64,000 nucleotides of DNA, taken from NCBI GenBank assembly GCA_035048495.1, contig CM068547.1, positions 28,775,913 to 28,839,912 of the forward strand, in the 5' to 3' direction. The position numbers were made by a program, and so were the translations under genes. The stretch is from Euptelea pleiosperma. Lineage: Eukaryota > Streptophyta > Magnoliopsida > Ranunculales > Eupteleaceae. The number at the start of each line of letters is the position of its first letter. Position 1 is the stretch's first letter. Shown here in pieces: positions 51,809 through 63,895 of the stretch. The notes beneath the pieces are model-generated. The model saw only the letters and a list, made by a program, of their open reading frames with translations. It did no database searches and was not told where the DNA came from.

Positions 51809-53790
51809 ATGCTGCATTGATATGGGAACGGTTAAGGAGTGTTTGATTTGATGAATCCTAAAAGTGGTCGAATACTGAAACCCCCATGGACTGTTTTTGA
51901 CCGTCGTTGACCAAGTCAGAAGCATTAATCCGCTTACCCCGAAATTGAAGACTATTTTTGGTTCTATTGGTCCTCTAAGTTTGCAGGTCACCAGCCTAAT
52001 TTTTCTGACTCATCGATGACAGTCAAAAACAGTCACAAGGGCAAGACCAAAAGAATGAAAACTCAGGAGGGGTTTCACTAATAGAGAAGATTTATCAAGG
52101 GGGTGTTACAAAGAAAAAACCATATTTAGATTGTGTAAAAGAACATGATTAGTGCGATATAGTGCGTGCTACAACATATTCCTAATGGTATAGTCCTGCA
52201 AATCCGATGTGCTCATGCATGCATACATGCATATGTGCTTTTTAGCGCATATGTGCATATGATATTGTTTATATTTCTCATGCATCTAATGATATGATGT
52301 TCAAGCTCACGCCATGCCACGCTAAGCTCCCTCTCTTTATCTTTCCTCTCTCTCCTTTACCTCTCCTTCCTGTGCTATCCTCCCTCTTCTAGATTCCATA
52401 GGTTATTTTATCTTTATATATCTCCATGCTCGAAGTACCATTTGTATAAATAAGAATCCCCTTCCTTACATGATTTCTTACATGATTTCTTCTTCATATA
52501 GATAGATATAGGATCTATGGGCATGACCATTGGAAATCTTAATGTTCTCAATTTTTTGTGACTGTTTAAACATGAAATTTTAAACATTTTGCGACTTTTA
52601 ATTATTTGCCCGTTTGTGATTTAATTTTCTACCCTTTTTATGACAGTTTTAGACTTAATAACAGAGGTTAAGGCTAAAATGTTCATTTTCCTTCACCTCT
52701 CTATATAGGGGTTGTTCTCTTCTTTCTAAAGACAGAGAGAGAGAGAACATACTCTTCTTTTACAATTTTTTGTTCTCTTCATGTTATTACGAGAGGGTGC
52801 TGCCACTGTAAAGTTCACTAGAATCGAAGGACTAGGGGTGCTGCCATCTTTCGGTTTAGCTGTTGAATCCTAGGAGCAGGCATCTACAGAACCTATTAGA
52901 TCACAACAGTGCAGAGGACAAATCTACTTTAGGATAGTGCGTACAACACGTGCCTCAACTCTTTCTTCATTAAATTGATAAGTTCTTATTTTATAGATTG
53001 CTTACTACTTTGGAATTGGATATTGTTATACTGCGTTCTGTTTAGTTAATTCAGTTGGGTACATTATCTATGTTGCCCTTTATTTTTATTTAGATTCATG
53101 TAACAGGTACAGTAAGACAGACACTGCAAACTACAAGTACATAGGTTTGAATACATCCATCCATAATGCTTGCTTGGGCACATGTGCACATGCGAATCTC
53201 AGTTTTGCTCAACTCCGCCTCTGCACCATTGGATACCCCTAACAACGGTTATAAGGGGTGTAAAAATGCTTTAGAAAAATGTACAAAATTGCTTTACATT
53301 AGGGTGGCGTCGTAAAAATGCTTTCCCATGCCTTATAATGGCATCATTGAGCAAAAGTGGATTTGGATGTTAGGATTAGACATGTCTTCGAAAAAGCTTT
53401 CTGATGGTTAGGCTATGACATTGTTTGAATTAATTGAAAGAGATAAAAATGCTCCATCCTTGTAGTACTTACTGATTCATATTTGTAACTGTTGTAGGCA
53501 GAACGAACTCTGTACATCTAGCTATGCTTCCAAAAGGGGAATGGCCAAAATGGTGAGATACTGCGTTCCAATACATTGCTGTACATAATGCACTTGCGTG
53601 ATGATTTTGCTGTATTTTGGCTACTTGCGTCAAATGCCCCAACCTCTCTGGCAGGTGCAAGACATGTGGCGGAAGCGGCCTTGACTATTGCTCCCGATGT
53701 CTTGGGACAGGGGAATACAGGGATATAATGGGCTTCCATTTCATGAAGATGAACCCCCATGGGAAAAGTGATCCCAAAGAGAACCCTTAG
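49486..53790 (+). CDS. DnaJ-type cysteine-rich zinc-finger protein, probably plastid
   Basis: Exons 49486-49617, 51673-51769, 53498-53552 and 53655-53790 join in frame to 139 residues. The N-terminal 44 residues are rich in A, S, T, P and K with no acidic residue except near D20 and E44, like a chloroplast transit peptide. The zinc-binding part has four CxxCxGxG-type repeats: CVACGGSG (C59), CHHCRGRG (C70), CKTCGGSG (C96) and CSRCLGTG (C107). It has no J domain. [10 protein letters not shown] between the pairs and [16 protein letters not shown] at the end match a small plant-specific family known from thylakoid or plastid proteins; the precise member is not recalled with certainty. Exon 1 is duplicated at 30245. 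The intron 2 donor runs straight into a CT/CA microsatellite. Confidence 0.85.
50628..51672. other. Right part of intron 1 of the DnaJ-like gene, single-copy side
   Basis: No gene. The piece at 51062-51200 (GGGGTGTCAATGGATAGTCG and ATTCGAATA words) is a dispersed repeat also seen at 57078-57310. Confidence 0.55.
51770..53497. other. Intron 2 of the DnaJ-like gene
   Basis: Starts with a compound (CT)n(CA)n repeat (about 51771-51808). The rest is unique-looking AT-rich sequence with a GCATGCATACATGCATATG palindrome-like run near 52214-52240. No gene seen. Confidence 0.6.
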
Positions 53791-54733
53791 TAACCAGGGA
53801 TGATATTCTGCTGCAGGTTTTTTTTCTTCTTCTAAAGCACTGCTGCAAATGTACTTCCAAGAGAGTATAATCTCTTTGATATTCAGGGAAGAATTCTAGT
53901 ATATGATGATTCAAGTAGATAGATTCGGAAACGTTTCAGTGTTCAGCGAGGTGAGGCTGAAAGGGCTTACCAAGGCGAGACCCGGAAAGGAACAAGGAAA
54001 GCAAAGAGCAACAAGCAAAGGACTCCCAAGGGAACAAGCCCGACCCCACAACCCCTTATGCCCTCCCAATCAAGGACGACCAACTGAACATCACATCGTC
54101 ATTTGCATGCATGCAAGTATGATGGCATTGAGCTATGCAGCTCAGCCAAAATGATTCAAGCATAGGTATGCGTGGTGTGGTTTTCAAAGCAGTTTTCTTG
54201 TCTTTTGCCGGGTAGCATCTGTGCAACTCCATTATGGGGTTGCTTGCTAGCATTCTTCGATTCAAGTATTGTATCATTATCGCCTTATCCTAACTATTTG
54301 TGGTTGGTAACATGAATCCTATTTCTCCATTCAACTTTAGAAATAACGAATTCGAATTTGTTTAAGGCCTTAGTTTTATGCCGGCTGCCAACCTGATGCT
54401 ACCATCTCATCCAGGTTCGGAACAATAATTAAAAAAATTTGTGTCCTGACGACGACAATCCTCCTTAGGGCCCACACCGATTTAAAAATTTCCATTGCAT
54501 CCCATTTTTTGGGTAAAAACTGTTATTTTTAAATAATGTAACGGGTCGGGGTGTTACCGCTACAATGGCTGTTATTTTTGTTATAGCCTTGAGCAATGTT
54601 GATTTCTTTGTGTATTGATATGGTTTTGCCGGTTTTCTTTTGTAGTTTTGTACGTGTTTTTTGTTTATTTTTATAACAAACCTTAGCTATAGGTTGAGTC
54701 TGCCGATTTTGGTGTTGCTGAAGCTTAGAAGGA
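53791..54733. other. Spacer and promoter of dioxygenase gene C
   Basis: From about 53945 it is the left end of a tandem duplication whose second copy starts near 58630. It includes the dispersed CCTAACTATTTGTGG-type repeat at about 54283 and an AACGGGTCGGGGTGTTACC repeat just before the leader. No gene. Confidence 0.6.
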
Positions 54734-57700
54734 ATGAAGAGTGAGGTGATGGGCAAACCAGAATTTGGTGGTTCTCTTCCTGTTGAGAACGTCCAAGCTC
54801 TAGCTACTAAGGAATTGAAGGAGATCCCTGCTCGATATCTTCGACCCGAATTGGAGTCTGATGTTGTTTTCATTGATGAGTCTCTCGAAATTCCGGTGAT
54901 CGATCTGCGCAGACTCCTTGAAGAGCAATTCGCTTCCAATGAATTGGCAAAGTTCCATTCTGCCTGTGAAGACTGGGGCTTCTTCCAGGTGCGTGCACAA
55001 CATACCCACATACACACACACACCCATGCACAGACACAACCAGCTAACTCAATTGTGTCTCGAGGTGTAGCGGGTTGGTTTCGGTTTGGGTACCAGTGTA
55101 CCCAATACCTGAACCTATGATATAAGATAGTCCCTCGTCCTATCGGTTTTGGTTTCGGTATTGAAACCCGGTTTTCCGTTGGGTCCTGTCTGTGGTGCAT
55201 AAAAATTAAGAATATAATAGAAATGTTTCTAGGATAGAATGTTTCCTTTGGTTTCGGTATAGTCTTGTAGAATCAATGGGTCAGCAATGACCTCTCCCAA
55301 CCCAGGTTTTAAATTTCGCCAAAATGTCCAAAATTTTGGTTTCAGGCTGCTCCGAAACCAAAACCCATATAATTTTTTTACTGAAATTCCAATTTTTCAG
55401 TTTGAAATTTCAGATTTTTTTCAAAATTTCGTTAATTTTTTTTTTCTAAATATGAAATTCCAGAGATATTGAAAATATCTCGCGAATCTCTCTGATTGTG
55501 AAGGTGCAGTGCAGTAGCCAGTAGCCGCAAATCCTTTTTGAAATTTCATGTGAAATTTCGGTGCTTTCCCAAAAGAGTGTACTTTTTGTGAAATTTTGGT
55601 CGAAATTTTGAAATTTCATCCACAATCTCAATTTCAAAATTTTCCATAGTTTCACATGAAATTTCGATTTCGGCCCTCATCGAAATGGTATGCGAAATCA
55701 GAATTTTAAACCTTGCTTCCAACAATTATTTCTAGGTTTTTTTTTTTGTTACACTGAGATCCACTAAATTTAATATAAGTTTTGGTGTTAAGCAGTTGAT
55801 CAATCATGGGGTCTCAAAAGAAGTGATTGAGAAAATGAAGGTTGACACAGAGGACTTTTTTAGGTTGCCATTCGAGGAGAAGAAAGCTTACGCACAGCTG
55901 CCCAACAATATTGAAGGCTATGGCCAAGCCTTTGTGGTGTCTGAAGAGCAAAAACTTGATTGGGGGGATATGCTTTTCCTTCTCCCCCTACCCGTCCTTC
56001 AAAGAGACATGAGATTTTGGCCCAGCTACCCAACTTCTTTCAGGTAATTGAGCATTACAAAGGGAGTAAAATGAGAATTTTATAGGCGGCTATCAGGCTA
56101 TGGGTTGACTCGTCACCCTAAATTACCTTCCCCTTCCCTAAAATTGGGTGTAAAACTTAAAAAACCATCTCCAACCCTACTCTAAAGTCCACCCTATTTT
56201 AGGGTAACCCCAAACCCCACCTTAAAGTCAGGGTAGGATTTAAGGTGAGATTCTAAAAATGTGTTCCTCTGTCTCTTCCTCATTTTCTATTAATTCTACT
56301 CGATGTCCTCCCATTTTTCACTTAATGCCACCTATGCCTCTCATCCTTTCTATTAATTCTACTATGTCCTCCCCTCTTTTCACTTAATGCCACCCATGTC
56401 TCCCTCTTTGCAATGGAGGGAAAAAATGAGGTACCGAAAAAGAAGAAAAAATATTTTATTATTATTATTTTTATTTTTTATATTTAAGGAAAGGTAGAGT
56501 TTAGGGTGAACCATTGGAGAGCTTTTTAAGTTTTAGGTAAGGGGGAGATTTTTTCTACCCTAAGTGTTTAGGGTAGGGTTGGATGCTCTACCCTACCCTA
56601 AACCCTCAAAGTAGGGTAGAAAAGTCTTTCACTTGCCCAAAATTATAAAAGCTCTCCAACGATCCACTCTAAACTCCACCCTTCCCTAAACATATAAAAC
56701 AATCTCAACTGAACTAGCTTTTACCTGCTGTAGATTCAGATATAGCAATCTCGGGTTGGGTTTGGGTTGAACCATTATGGCCTGTTTTTTTTTAATGGTT
56801 TAGTTTCTGGTCGACACGAAACCAAAAAGTCTACCTAGGCTCGAATAAAAGCTAAATAGAAATAGTGGGATAGTGGGTTAGTGGGTAGTATGCTTTATTG
56901 GTTTGGACTTTGGACTACCAGGTTATCGGTTTGGTAGTGGGTTAACCATTTTCAGTTCAACTCCCACCTGTGCCAAAACCAACCCCTTACTGCAATGGGT
57001 TTGGTAGAGGAAAATACATCAATTTGGCCTCTCTACCGACCCACTATGAGGCAATACTGCAACCATAATTAAGTAGGGTGTCAATGGATAGTTGAAAATT
57101 CAAATCCGTATTTGGATATCATTCAAAAATTTTGAATATTGATATAAATATAATTACATACATATGTGTATATACATATCTGATTTACTTAGTGAATTGG
57201 ATATCTGATAAGTTAATCAGACTCAAATTCGAAAACTGATTCAGAATATCCGTCGGATATCAAATTGAATTCGAATATGCTCATATTCGATTCAAATTAT
57301 ATTCGTTGACAGCCCTAAGTTTCGGTGGGCAAATTGGAAATTAGACTATTTCTCTCTAAATTGAACCCTTGAGCGAAGAAGGGAACGACAAGCAAGATCA
57401 ACATGGCCATTTTTACCAAGATATAACACATCAAGACGCTAATTTAGACCATCATGGACCATGAATAATAACACATCAATCATGATGTAGACTGTAATAT
57501 TGTTGTTTGTTGGTCATATTGCTAAGCTTAATGCATATGATTGCAGAGACACATTGGATAAATACTCATCAGAGTTGCATAGAGTTACAGTTAGTCTATT
57601 GGGTATGATGGCTAAGAACTTGGGGCTTTATCCAGAGAAGTTGACAAGCATGTTTGAGAACGGGTCACAAGGAGTGAGGATGAATTACTACCCACCATGT

Positions 57701-58428
57701 TCACATGCAGACAAGGTTTTGGGCCTTTCTCCACATTCTGATGCTGTAGGCCTAACTTTGCTCATTCAAGTCAATGAAGTGCAAGGATTGCAGATCAGGA
57801 AAAATGGGAACTGGGTCCCCATTAAACCCAATTCGGGAGCTTTCATCGTCAACATTGGCGATATAATTGAGGTAATCCCGCCATTGTTATCCTTAATTCT
57901 GCAGATAACCGAAGTTAGGAATTGAACTGTTCTTGTTCTTGATCACTTCATTTTGATTGCTTCATGTTGCAAGACTTCTAAGAATTGGGTTCTTTTGATT
58001 GAGAAGTGAATTTGCAAGCTTGTCTCAATTTTCATGACAAGAAGGTTTTCCCATGAAAAATACTATACACTCTCAAACAAAAGAAATAATATTTCTTATT
58101 AGATTCTTGCAATTGTGTGGACTTTTGAGGACTGATTATATTGATTATATTGTTAGTGTTCATGGACTTTGTTCATGTGCAGATAATGAGCAATGGGAAA
58201 TACAAGAGCATCGAACACAGGGCTATTATAAACCCGGAGAAGGAACGTCTTTCGATTGCTGCCTTTCACAGCCCACAACTTGGCACCATGATCGGCCCTC
58301 TTCCGGATCTTGTAAAGGAGAATGGTGCGAATTATAAGACTCTGAACGATGAGGACTACTTGAGGCTGGTTGTCTCAACCAAACTTGATGGAAAGAGCTT
58401 ATTGGATCTCATGAAATTACAGGAATGA
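54734..58428 (+). CDS. 2-oxoglutarate/Fe(II)-dependent dioxygenase, SRG1-like, intact copy
   Basis: Exons 54734-54988, 55796-56043, 57547-57871 and 58183-58428 give 357 residues, the usual length. The enzyme couples 2-oxoglutarate decarboxylation to oxidation of a small molecule in the cytosol; the substrate cannot be told from sequence. The N-terminal domain has EIPVIDLRRLL and WGFFQLINHGVS. The catalytic fold has MNYYPPC, the iron ligands His231 and Asp233 in PHSDAVGLT and His288 in SIEHRA, and the co-substrate pair Arg298/Ser300 in ERLS. The C terminus LDGKSLLDLMKLQE is typical of the SRG1/codeine-demethylase-like clade. Intron 1 follows a donor with a CA-rich run. Intron 2 (1.5 kb) holds a TAGGGTAGGGTTGG-type MITE. 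Flavonoid or alkaloid roles are possible only by family analogy. Confidence 0.95.
56080..56720. repeat. MITE-like foldback in dioxygenase intron 2 (CTCCAACCCTACCCTAAA family)
   Basis: Left words CTCCAACCCTACTCTAAAG and ACCCTATTTTAGGG are mirrored at the right by GTTTAGGGTAGGGTTGGATG and GAGCTTTTTAAG. The same insertion is in the pseudogene copy at about 62200-62780, so it predates that duplication. Confidence 0.65.
57060..57320. repeat. Dispersed repeat related to 51062-51200
   Basis: Both begin GGTGTCAATGGATAGT and contain short words of the type GAATTCGAATATG. Absent from the pseudogene copy, whose intron 2 lacks roughly 600 bases around here. Confidence 0.5.
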
Positions 58429-59530
58429 AAGGTCAATTTATGACGGGACTCTAGTCAATTACCTTAGGTTCTTAATGAACAATGCATTTAGATCATATTG
58501 GGTTGAGCATATTGCTCACTTTTTTTTTAAGGAAATTACATGTAACCGACTCAATATTCGAATCAATCAACTCAATTTTCCACTTTATAAAAAAAAAGGG
58601 GTCCTCGGAGCCTAAGCCGTAGATTTATTAAAGCATATTGAGGCTTAGAGGGCCTACCAAGGCAAGACGAAACGGAACAAGAAAAGCAAAGAACAATAAA
58701 CAAAGGACTCCAAAGGAACATGCCTGACCCCATAACTCCTTACGCCCTCCCAATCAAGGACGACCAACTGAACACCATATCCTCATGTGTATGCATGCAA
58801 GTAGGATGGCATTGAGCTATGCATCTCGGCCAAAATGATTCAAGTATATGTATGTTAGCAAGCAACCCTTCTAGGAGTTGTACAAATGCAACCCTGCAAA
58901 AAACAAGAATATATATTAAATTGTGGTTTGCTCTTTTGCAAGGTAGCATCTGTGCAACTCCATTATGGGGTTGCTTGCTAGCATTCCTCGATTCAAGTAT
59001 TGTATCATTATCACCTTATCCCAACTATTTGGGGTCGGCAACATGAATCTTATTTCTCCATTCAATTTTTGAAATAACAAATTTGGATTTGTGTAAGGCA
59101 TTAGTTTTATGCCGGCTGCCAACCTGATGCTACCATCTCATCCCGGTTCGGGACAGTAATTTAAAAATTGTGTATGTGCCCTGAGGATGACAATCCAAAT
59201 TAGGGCTCACACAGAACCAATTTAAAATGGGTGGTGCCATATATTTTCTCTGTTTTTTTTAAAGTATTTGTTTATAATTAATTTTTAATATTTTTCTTTT
59301 GTTTTGTAAAATTTGAAAGGGACCGTTATAATAACATATGAGTTCCTGATGTAACAAGGTAGACCTCAAGCCAAAGGCGCGAGCTTTAGCGATTTTTGTT
59401 ATTCACCTCTGCCCTCTGGGCACAATGACCACATGGATGTTTAATGACCGTTATAACCATTAAATATGTTACAACACTTTTACAATTCAAAAAAATAACG
59501 GGGTTGTTGCCTTGCCAATAACAATCATAA
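58429..59530. other. Spacer between the two dioxygenase copies, left part
   Basis: Homology to the pseudogene flank ends at about 58500. From 58630 the sequence copies 53945 onward (CTACCAAGGC, CAAAGGACTCC, CCAATCAAGGACGACC). No gene. The CCCAACTATTTGGGGTCGG repeat core lies at about 59021. Confidence 0.65.
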
Positions 59531-59534
59531 ACAA

Positions 59535-59794
59535 ATGACATCCCTTTTTTTGGGTAAAAACCGTTGTCTATATTACAAAGGGAAATTCTATTTGCACCCC
59601 CACAAATTCCAAAAGCACCCACTTAGTTGCACTTTTGAACGAAAATGCCCTCCCTTATAAGGGCTTGGAATGAAAGAAGCACCCCATTTCTCTCTCTCTC
59701 TCTCTCTCTCTCTAAATAGGCCCCACGGTAGTGCAGTGTCGTGGAGACTGTGTAGTCCACAGCCAGTCCCCATAGTACTGAGCTACCGTGGGGC

Positions 59795-59849
<55 letters not shown>

Positions 59850-60055
59850 CTAGTGTCAGGAAAGGGGATTCCTCTCAACTCTCTCACAAGCCCAACGAGG
59901 GAAGAGACAAGGAAATGGGGTGCTTCTTTCATTCAAAACCCTTATAAGTTACGGCATTTTTGAACAAAAGTGTAATTGAGTGGGTGCGTTTGGAATGGCA
60001 AATAGAATTTCCCTTTGTTATATAGATAACGGTTTTTACCCAAAAAATGGGGTGG
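59535..60055. repeat. Long foldback element with CT and GA microsatellites in its centre
   Basis: Outer arms: TTGGGTAAAAACCGTTGTCT at the left and AGATAACGGTTTTTACCCAA at the right. Inner arms: AAAGGGAAATTCTATTTGC and GCAAATAGAATTTCCCTTT, then AATGAAAGAAGCACCCCATT and its mirror. Between them sit (CT)n at about 59691-59714, CCCCACGGTAG with its mirror CTACCGTGGGG, and (GA)n at about 59799-59843. The fold is nested: an inner element of about 445 bp may have inserted in a symmetric outer one. It is absent from the equivalent place upstream of 54734. Confidence 0.75.
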
Positions 60056-60289
60056 CATGTATTCAAACCATTTCGATGCTCTTTGAAATTTGTGTGGTTT
60101 TTGCGGGTTCATTGGCATTTGTGTGGCTAGGACTATACTAAGTTACTGTATACTCAATCTATAGTATCTATCAGCTAAACCATTAGGATGTCCCTCTAAT
60201 GACATAAACGTAGACAGAATGAAGTAAATCTTTGATGACGAACGCTGATGACCAACCAAATATGGGACACGCAGCACACTCTTAGAGAC

Positions 60290-60600
60290 CATGGTTTAAA
60301 AAATGGATGTTATAACGAAAATAACAGCCGTTATAACAGATTTGGACCTCCCCCATCATGTTATGTACCGTTTTAATGCTCAGAAAATAACGGCTGTTAT
60401 TTTCCATTATAACGAAAATAACGACCATTGTTTGTTGAAAAAAATTTGTAAAAAAAGTCCATTATTTCTGTTATTTTTCAGTTATTTTCGTTATAAATTT
60501 TATTGAAAATTTGAAATTCAAACTATGAATTTTAGCGTTTTTATTTTCTGTTATTTTCCATTATTTCTGTTTTTGCCCTTGTGCGTAACGATCCGTTATA
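60290..60600. repeat. AACGG/GTTATAAC-rich repeat upstream of the pseudogene
   Basis: Contains CAGCCGTTATAACAG and many TTATTTTCGTTAT words in both orientations. Same family as 22490-23105 and 40975-41760. Confidence 0.55.
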
Positions 60601-60711
60601 ACAGTAATAACGATAAGGCCCCCAGTCCCTTATACCCTTTGAGTGCCGAAGTCATCCAATTTTTGCAAACACTTTTGTCGGGGAGTGCCGTGGACACGGG
60701 CCATTCACTAG
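60600..60711 (+). mobile_element. Helitron 3' end (hairpin plus CTAG)
   Basis: A hairpin CCGTG-GA-CACGG (60688-60699) is followed 12 bases on by CTAG at 60708-60711 and a T, the expected layout of a Helitron 3' end. Upstream words (CCCTTATACCC, TTTGCAAACACTTTTGTCG) relate it to 17965-18395. Its 5' end was not found. It lies about 200 bases before the ATG of the pseudogene and is absent before the intact copy. Confidence 0.65.
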
Positions 60712-60908
60712 TTTTTTAAATAATGTAACGGGTCAGGGGGTTACCGCTACAATGGCTGTTATTTTTGTTATAAACATGTCTGTTTCTTGGTGTATTGATA
60801 TGCATTTGCCGGTTTTCTTTGTAGTTTGTACGTGTTTTTGTTCATTTGTATAACAAACCTTAGCTAGGTTGAGTCTGCCGATTGTGGTGTAGCTGAAGCT
60901 TAGAAGGA

Positions 60909-63895
60909 ATGAAGAGCGAGGTGATGGGCAAACCAGAATTTGGTGGTTCTCTCCCTGTTGAGAACGTCCAAGCTCTTGCTACTAAGGAATTGAAGGAGAT
61001 CCCTGCTCGATATCTTCGACCCGAATTGGAGTCTGATGTTGTTTTCATTGATCATTCTCTCGAAATTCCGGTGATCGATCTGCGACGAGCAATTTGCTTC
61101 CGATGAACTGGCAAAGTTTCATTCTGCCTGTGAAGACTGGGGCTTCTTCCAGGTGCTTTCACAACACACACACACTCACACACAAGCAGCAGCTAACTCA
61201 ATTGTGTCTAGAGGTGTAGCGGGTTGGTTCCGGTTCGGGTCTTATGAAACTTAACATTCTTAGCACTATTATATAAGATAGTTTCGGTTCCGATCTAGTC
61301 CATTACCATTGTAGCCAAAACAGAACCCTATTAGGGTGGTTTCGGGTCCTATCAGTTCCAGTTCTGGCACTAAAACAGGTAGTCAATCAATCAGTTAATT
61401 GGTACCCATTGACATGCCTAGTTATGTAATCAATGGGTCAGTAATGATCTCTCCCAAGTCCCGTAAATTTTGCCAAAATGTCCAAAATTTCGGTTCAGGC
61501 TGCTCTGAAACCAAAACTCATATAAAAAAATTACTGAAATTCCGTTGAAATTTATTAATTTTTTTTTCAAAAAAAAAAATGAAATTCGGTAATAAATTTC
61601 TGTGATATTGAAAATATCTTGTGAATCTCACTGATTGTGCAGGTGTACTGTAGTAGCCGTAATTTTTTTTTTTTTTTCCCAAAAATTTGAACTTTTTTTG
61701 AAATTCCATCAATAATCTCGATTTCAAAATTTTCCATAGTTTCACATGAAATTTCGATTTTGGCCCTCACAGAAATGGTATAGGAAATCGAAATTTTAAA
61801 CCTTGCTCCCAACAATTATTTCTAGGTTTTTTTTTTGTTACACTGAGATCCACATAATTTAATATAAGTTTTGGTATTAAGCAGTTGATAAATCATGGGG
61901 TCTCAGAAGAAGTGATTGAGAAAATGAAGGTTGATACAAAGGAGTTCTTTAGGTTGCCATTGGAGGAGAAGAAAGCTTACTCACAGCTGCCCAACAATAT
62001 AGAAGGCTATGGCCAAGCCTTTGTGGTGTCTGAAGAGCAAAAACTTGATTGGGGGGATATGTTTCTCCTTCTTCCCCTACCTGTTCCTCACAGAGACCTG
62101 AGATTTTGGCCCAGCTAGCCAACTTCTTTCAGGTAATTGAGCATTACAAAAAGGATAAAGTGGAAATTTTATGGGTGGCTAGGGGCTGGGTCGTCAACCT
62201 AGTAGCATCTCCAAACCTACCATAAACTACATTCCCCTCCCTAAAATATGGTGAAAAACTTAAAAACCATCTCCAACCCTACCCTAAAGTCCACCCTATT
62301 TTAGGGTCCCAAATCCCACCTAAAGTTAGGTTAGGATTCTAAAAATGTGTTCCTCCTTTCTCCTCCTCATTTTTTTATTAATTCACTCATTGGTCTCCCC
62401 TTTTTTCACTTAATGCCACCTATATATGTCCCTCATCTTTTTTTATTAATTCTACGTACCTATGTCCTCCCCTCTTTTAAATGGAGGGAAAAAAAAGAGA
62501 AAAATGGATGAAAAAAAAAGAGAATGGAGGTAAAGAGGGAAAAACCCTAATTTTTTAGGAAAGGGTAGATCATTGGAGAGCTTTTTAAGTTTTAGGTAAG
62601 TGAGCGATTTTTTTTACCCTGCTTCAAGTGTTTAGGGTAGGGTAGGGTTGGAGATGCTCTACCCTACTCTAAACACCCTAAACACTCAAAGTAGTGTAGA
62701 AAGGTCTTTCCCTTGTCAAAAATATTAAAAGTTCTCCAACGGTCCACTCTAAACTCTACCCTTCCCTAAACATATAAAACAATCTTGATTGAGCTAGCTT
62801 TTACCCCCTGTAGATTCAGATATACCAATCTTGGGTCGGGTTTGGGTTGAACCATTAGGACCTATTTTTTATTGGTTCAGTTTCCGTCGACGCTAAATTA
62901 GACTGTCATGGACCACAAATAATACACATCAATCATGGTGTAAACTGTAATATTGTTGTTTGTTGGTCATATTGCTAAGCTTACTGCATATGGTTTCAGA
63001 GACACATTGGATAAATACTCATCAGAGTTGCAAAGAGTTACAGTTAGTCTATTGGGTTTGATGGCTAAGAACTTGGGGCTTTATCTAGAGAAGTTGACAA
63101 ACATGTTTGAGAACGGGTCACAAGGAGTGCGGATGAATTACTACCCACCATGCTCACATGCAGACAAGGTTTTGGGCCTTTCTCCACATTCTGATGCTGT
63201 AGGCCTAACTTTGCTCATTCAAGTCAATGATGTGCAAGGATTGCAGATAAGAAAAAAATGGGAACTGGGTCCCCATTAAACCCATTTCGGGAGCTTTCAT
63301 TGTCAACATTGGCGATATAATTGAGGTAATCCCACCATTGTTATCCTTAATTCCTGCAGATGACCCAGGTTAGGAATTGAACTGTTCTTGTTCTTGTTCT
63401 TGTTCTTGGTCACTTCATTTTGATTGCTTCATATTGCAAGACATCGAATAATTGGGTTCTTTGGATTGAGAAATGATTGTGCAAGCTTGTCTCAGCAACT
63501 TTCGTAACGAGAAGGTTTTCCATGAAAAATACTAGAAACTCTCAAACAAAAGAAATAATAGAACATGTAATATTTCTTCTTAGATTCTTTGTATGGACGT
63601 TTGAGGATTGATTATATTATTAGTGTTCATGAACTTTGTTCATGTACAGATAATGAGCAATGGGAAATACAAGAGCATCGAACACAGGGCTGTTATAAAC
63701 CCGGAGAAGGAACGACTTTCGATTGCTGCCTTTCACAGCCCACAACTTGGTACCATGATTGGCCCTCTTCCGGATCTCATGAAGGATAATGGTGCAAATT
63801 ATAAGACTCTAAATGCTGAGGACTACGTGAGGCTGGTTTTCGCGACCAAACTTGACGGAAAGAGCTTATTGGATCTCATGAAATTACAGGAATGA
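60909..63895 (+). pseudogene. 2-oxoglutarate/Fe(II) dioxygenase, tandem copy, disabled
   Basis: Exons equivalent to the intact gene are 60909-61154, 61885 to about 62132, about 63000-63325 and 63650-63895. Three lesions are visible. First, in exon 1 after VIDLR a 13-base piece is replaced by two bases (net loss of 11), shifting the frame to a stop at 61104-61106. Second, TAC is TAG at about 62116-62118 (WPS* where the intact copy has WPSYPTSF). Third, an extra A in AGAAAAAAATGG near 63250 shifts exon 3 after GLQIRK. Exon 4 remains open. The iron-binding PHSDAVGLT and SIEHRA blocks are still readable. A Helitron end sits in the upstream region. It cannot make a full enzyme. Confidence 0.93.

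Noticed and set aside
54529..55200. 223-codon minus-strand frame
   Set aside because: It overlaps exon 1 and intron 1 of the intact dioxygenase in antisense and shows no family signature.
59623..59850. Frames with serine-leucine or arginine-glutamate repeats
   Set aside because: Translations of CT and GA microsatellites in a foldback element.
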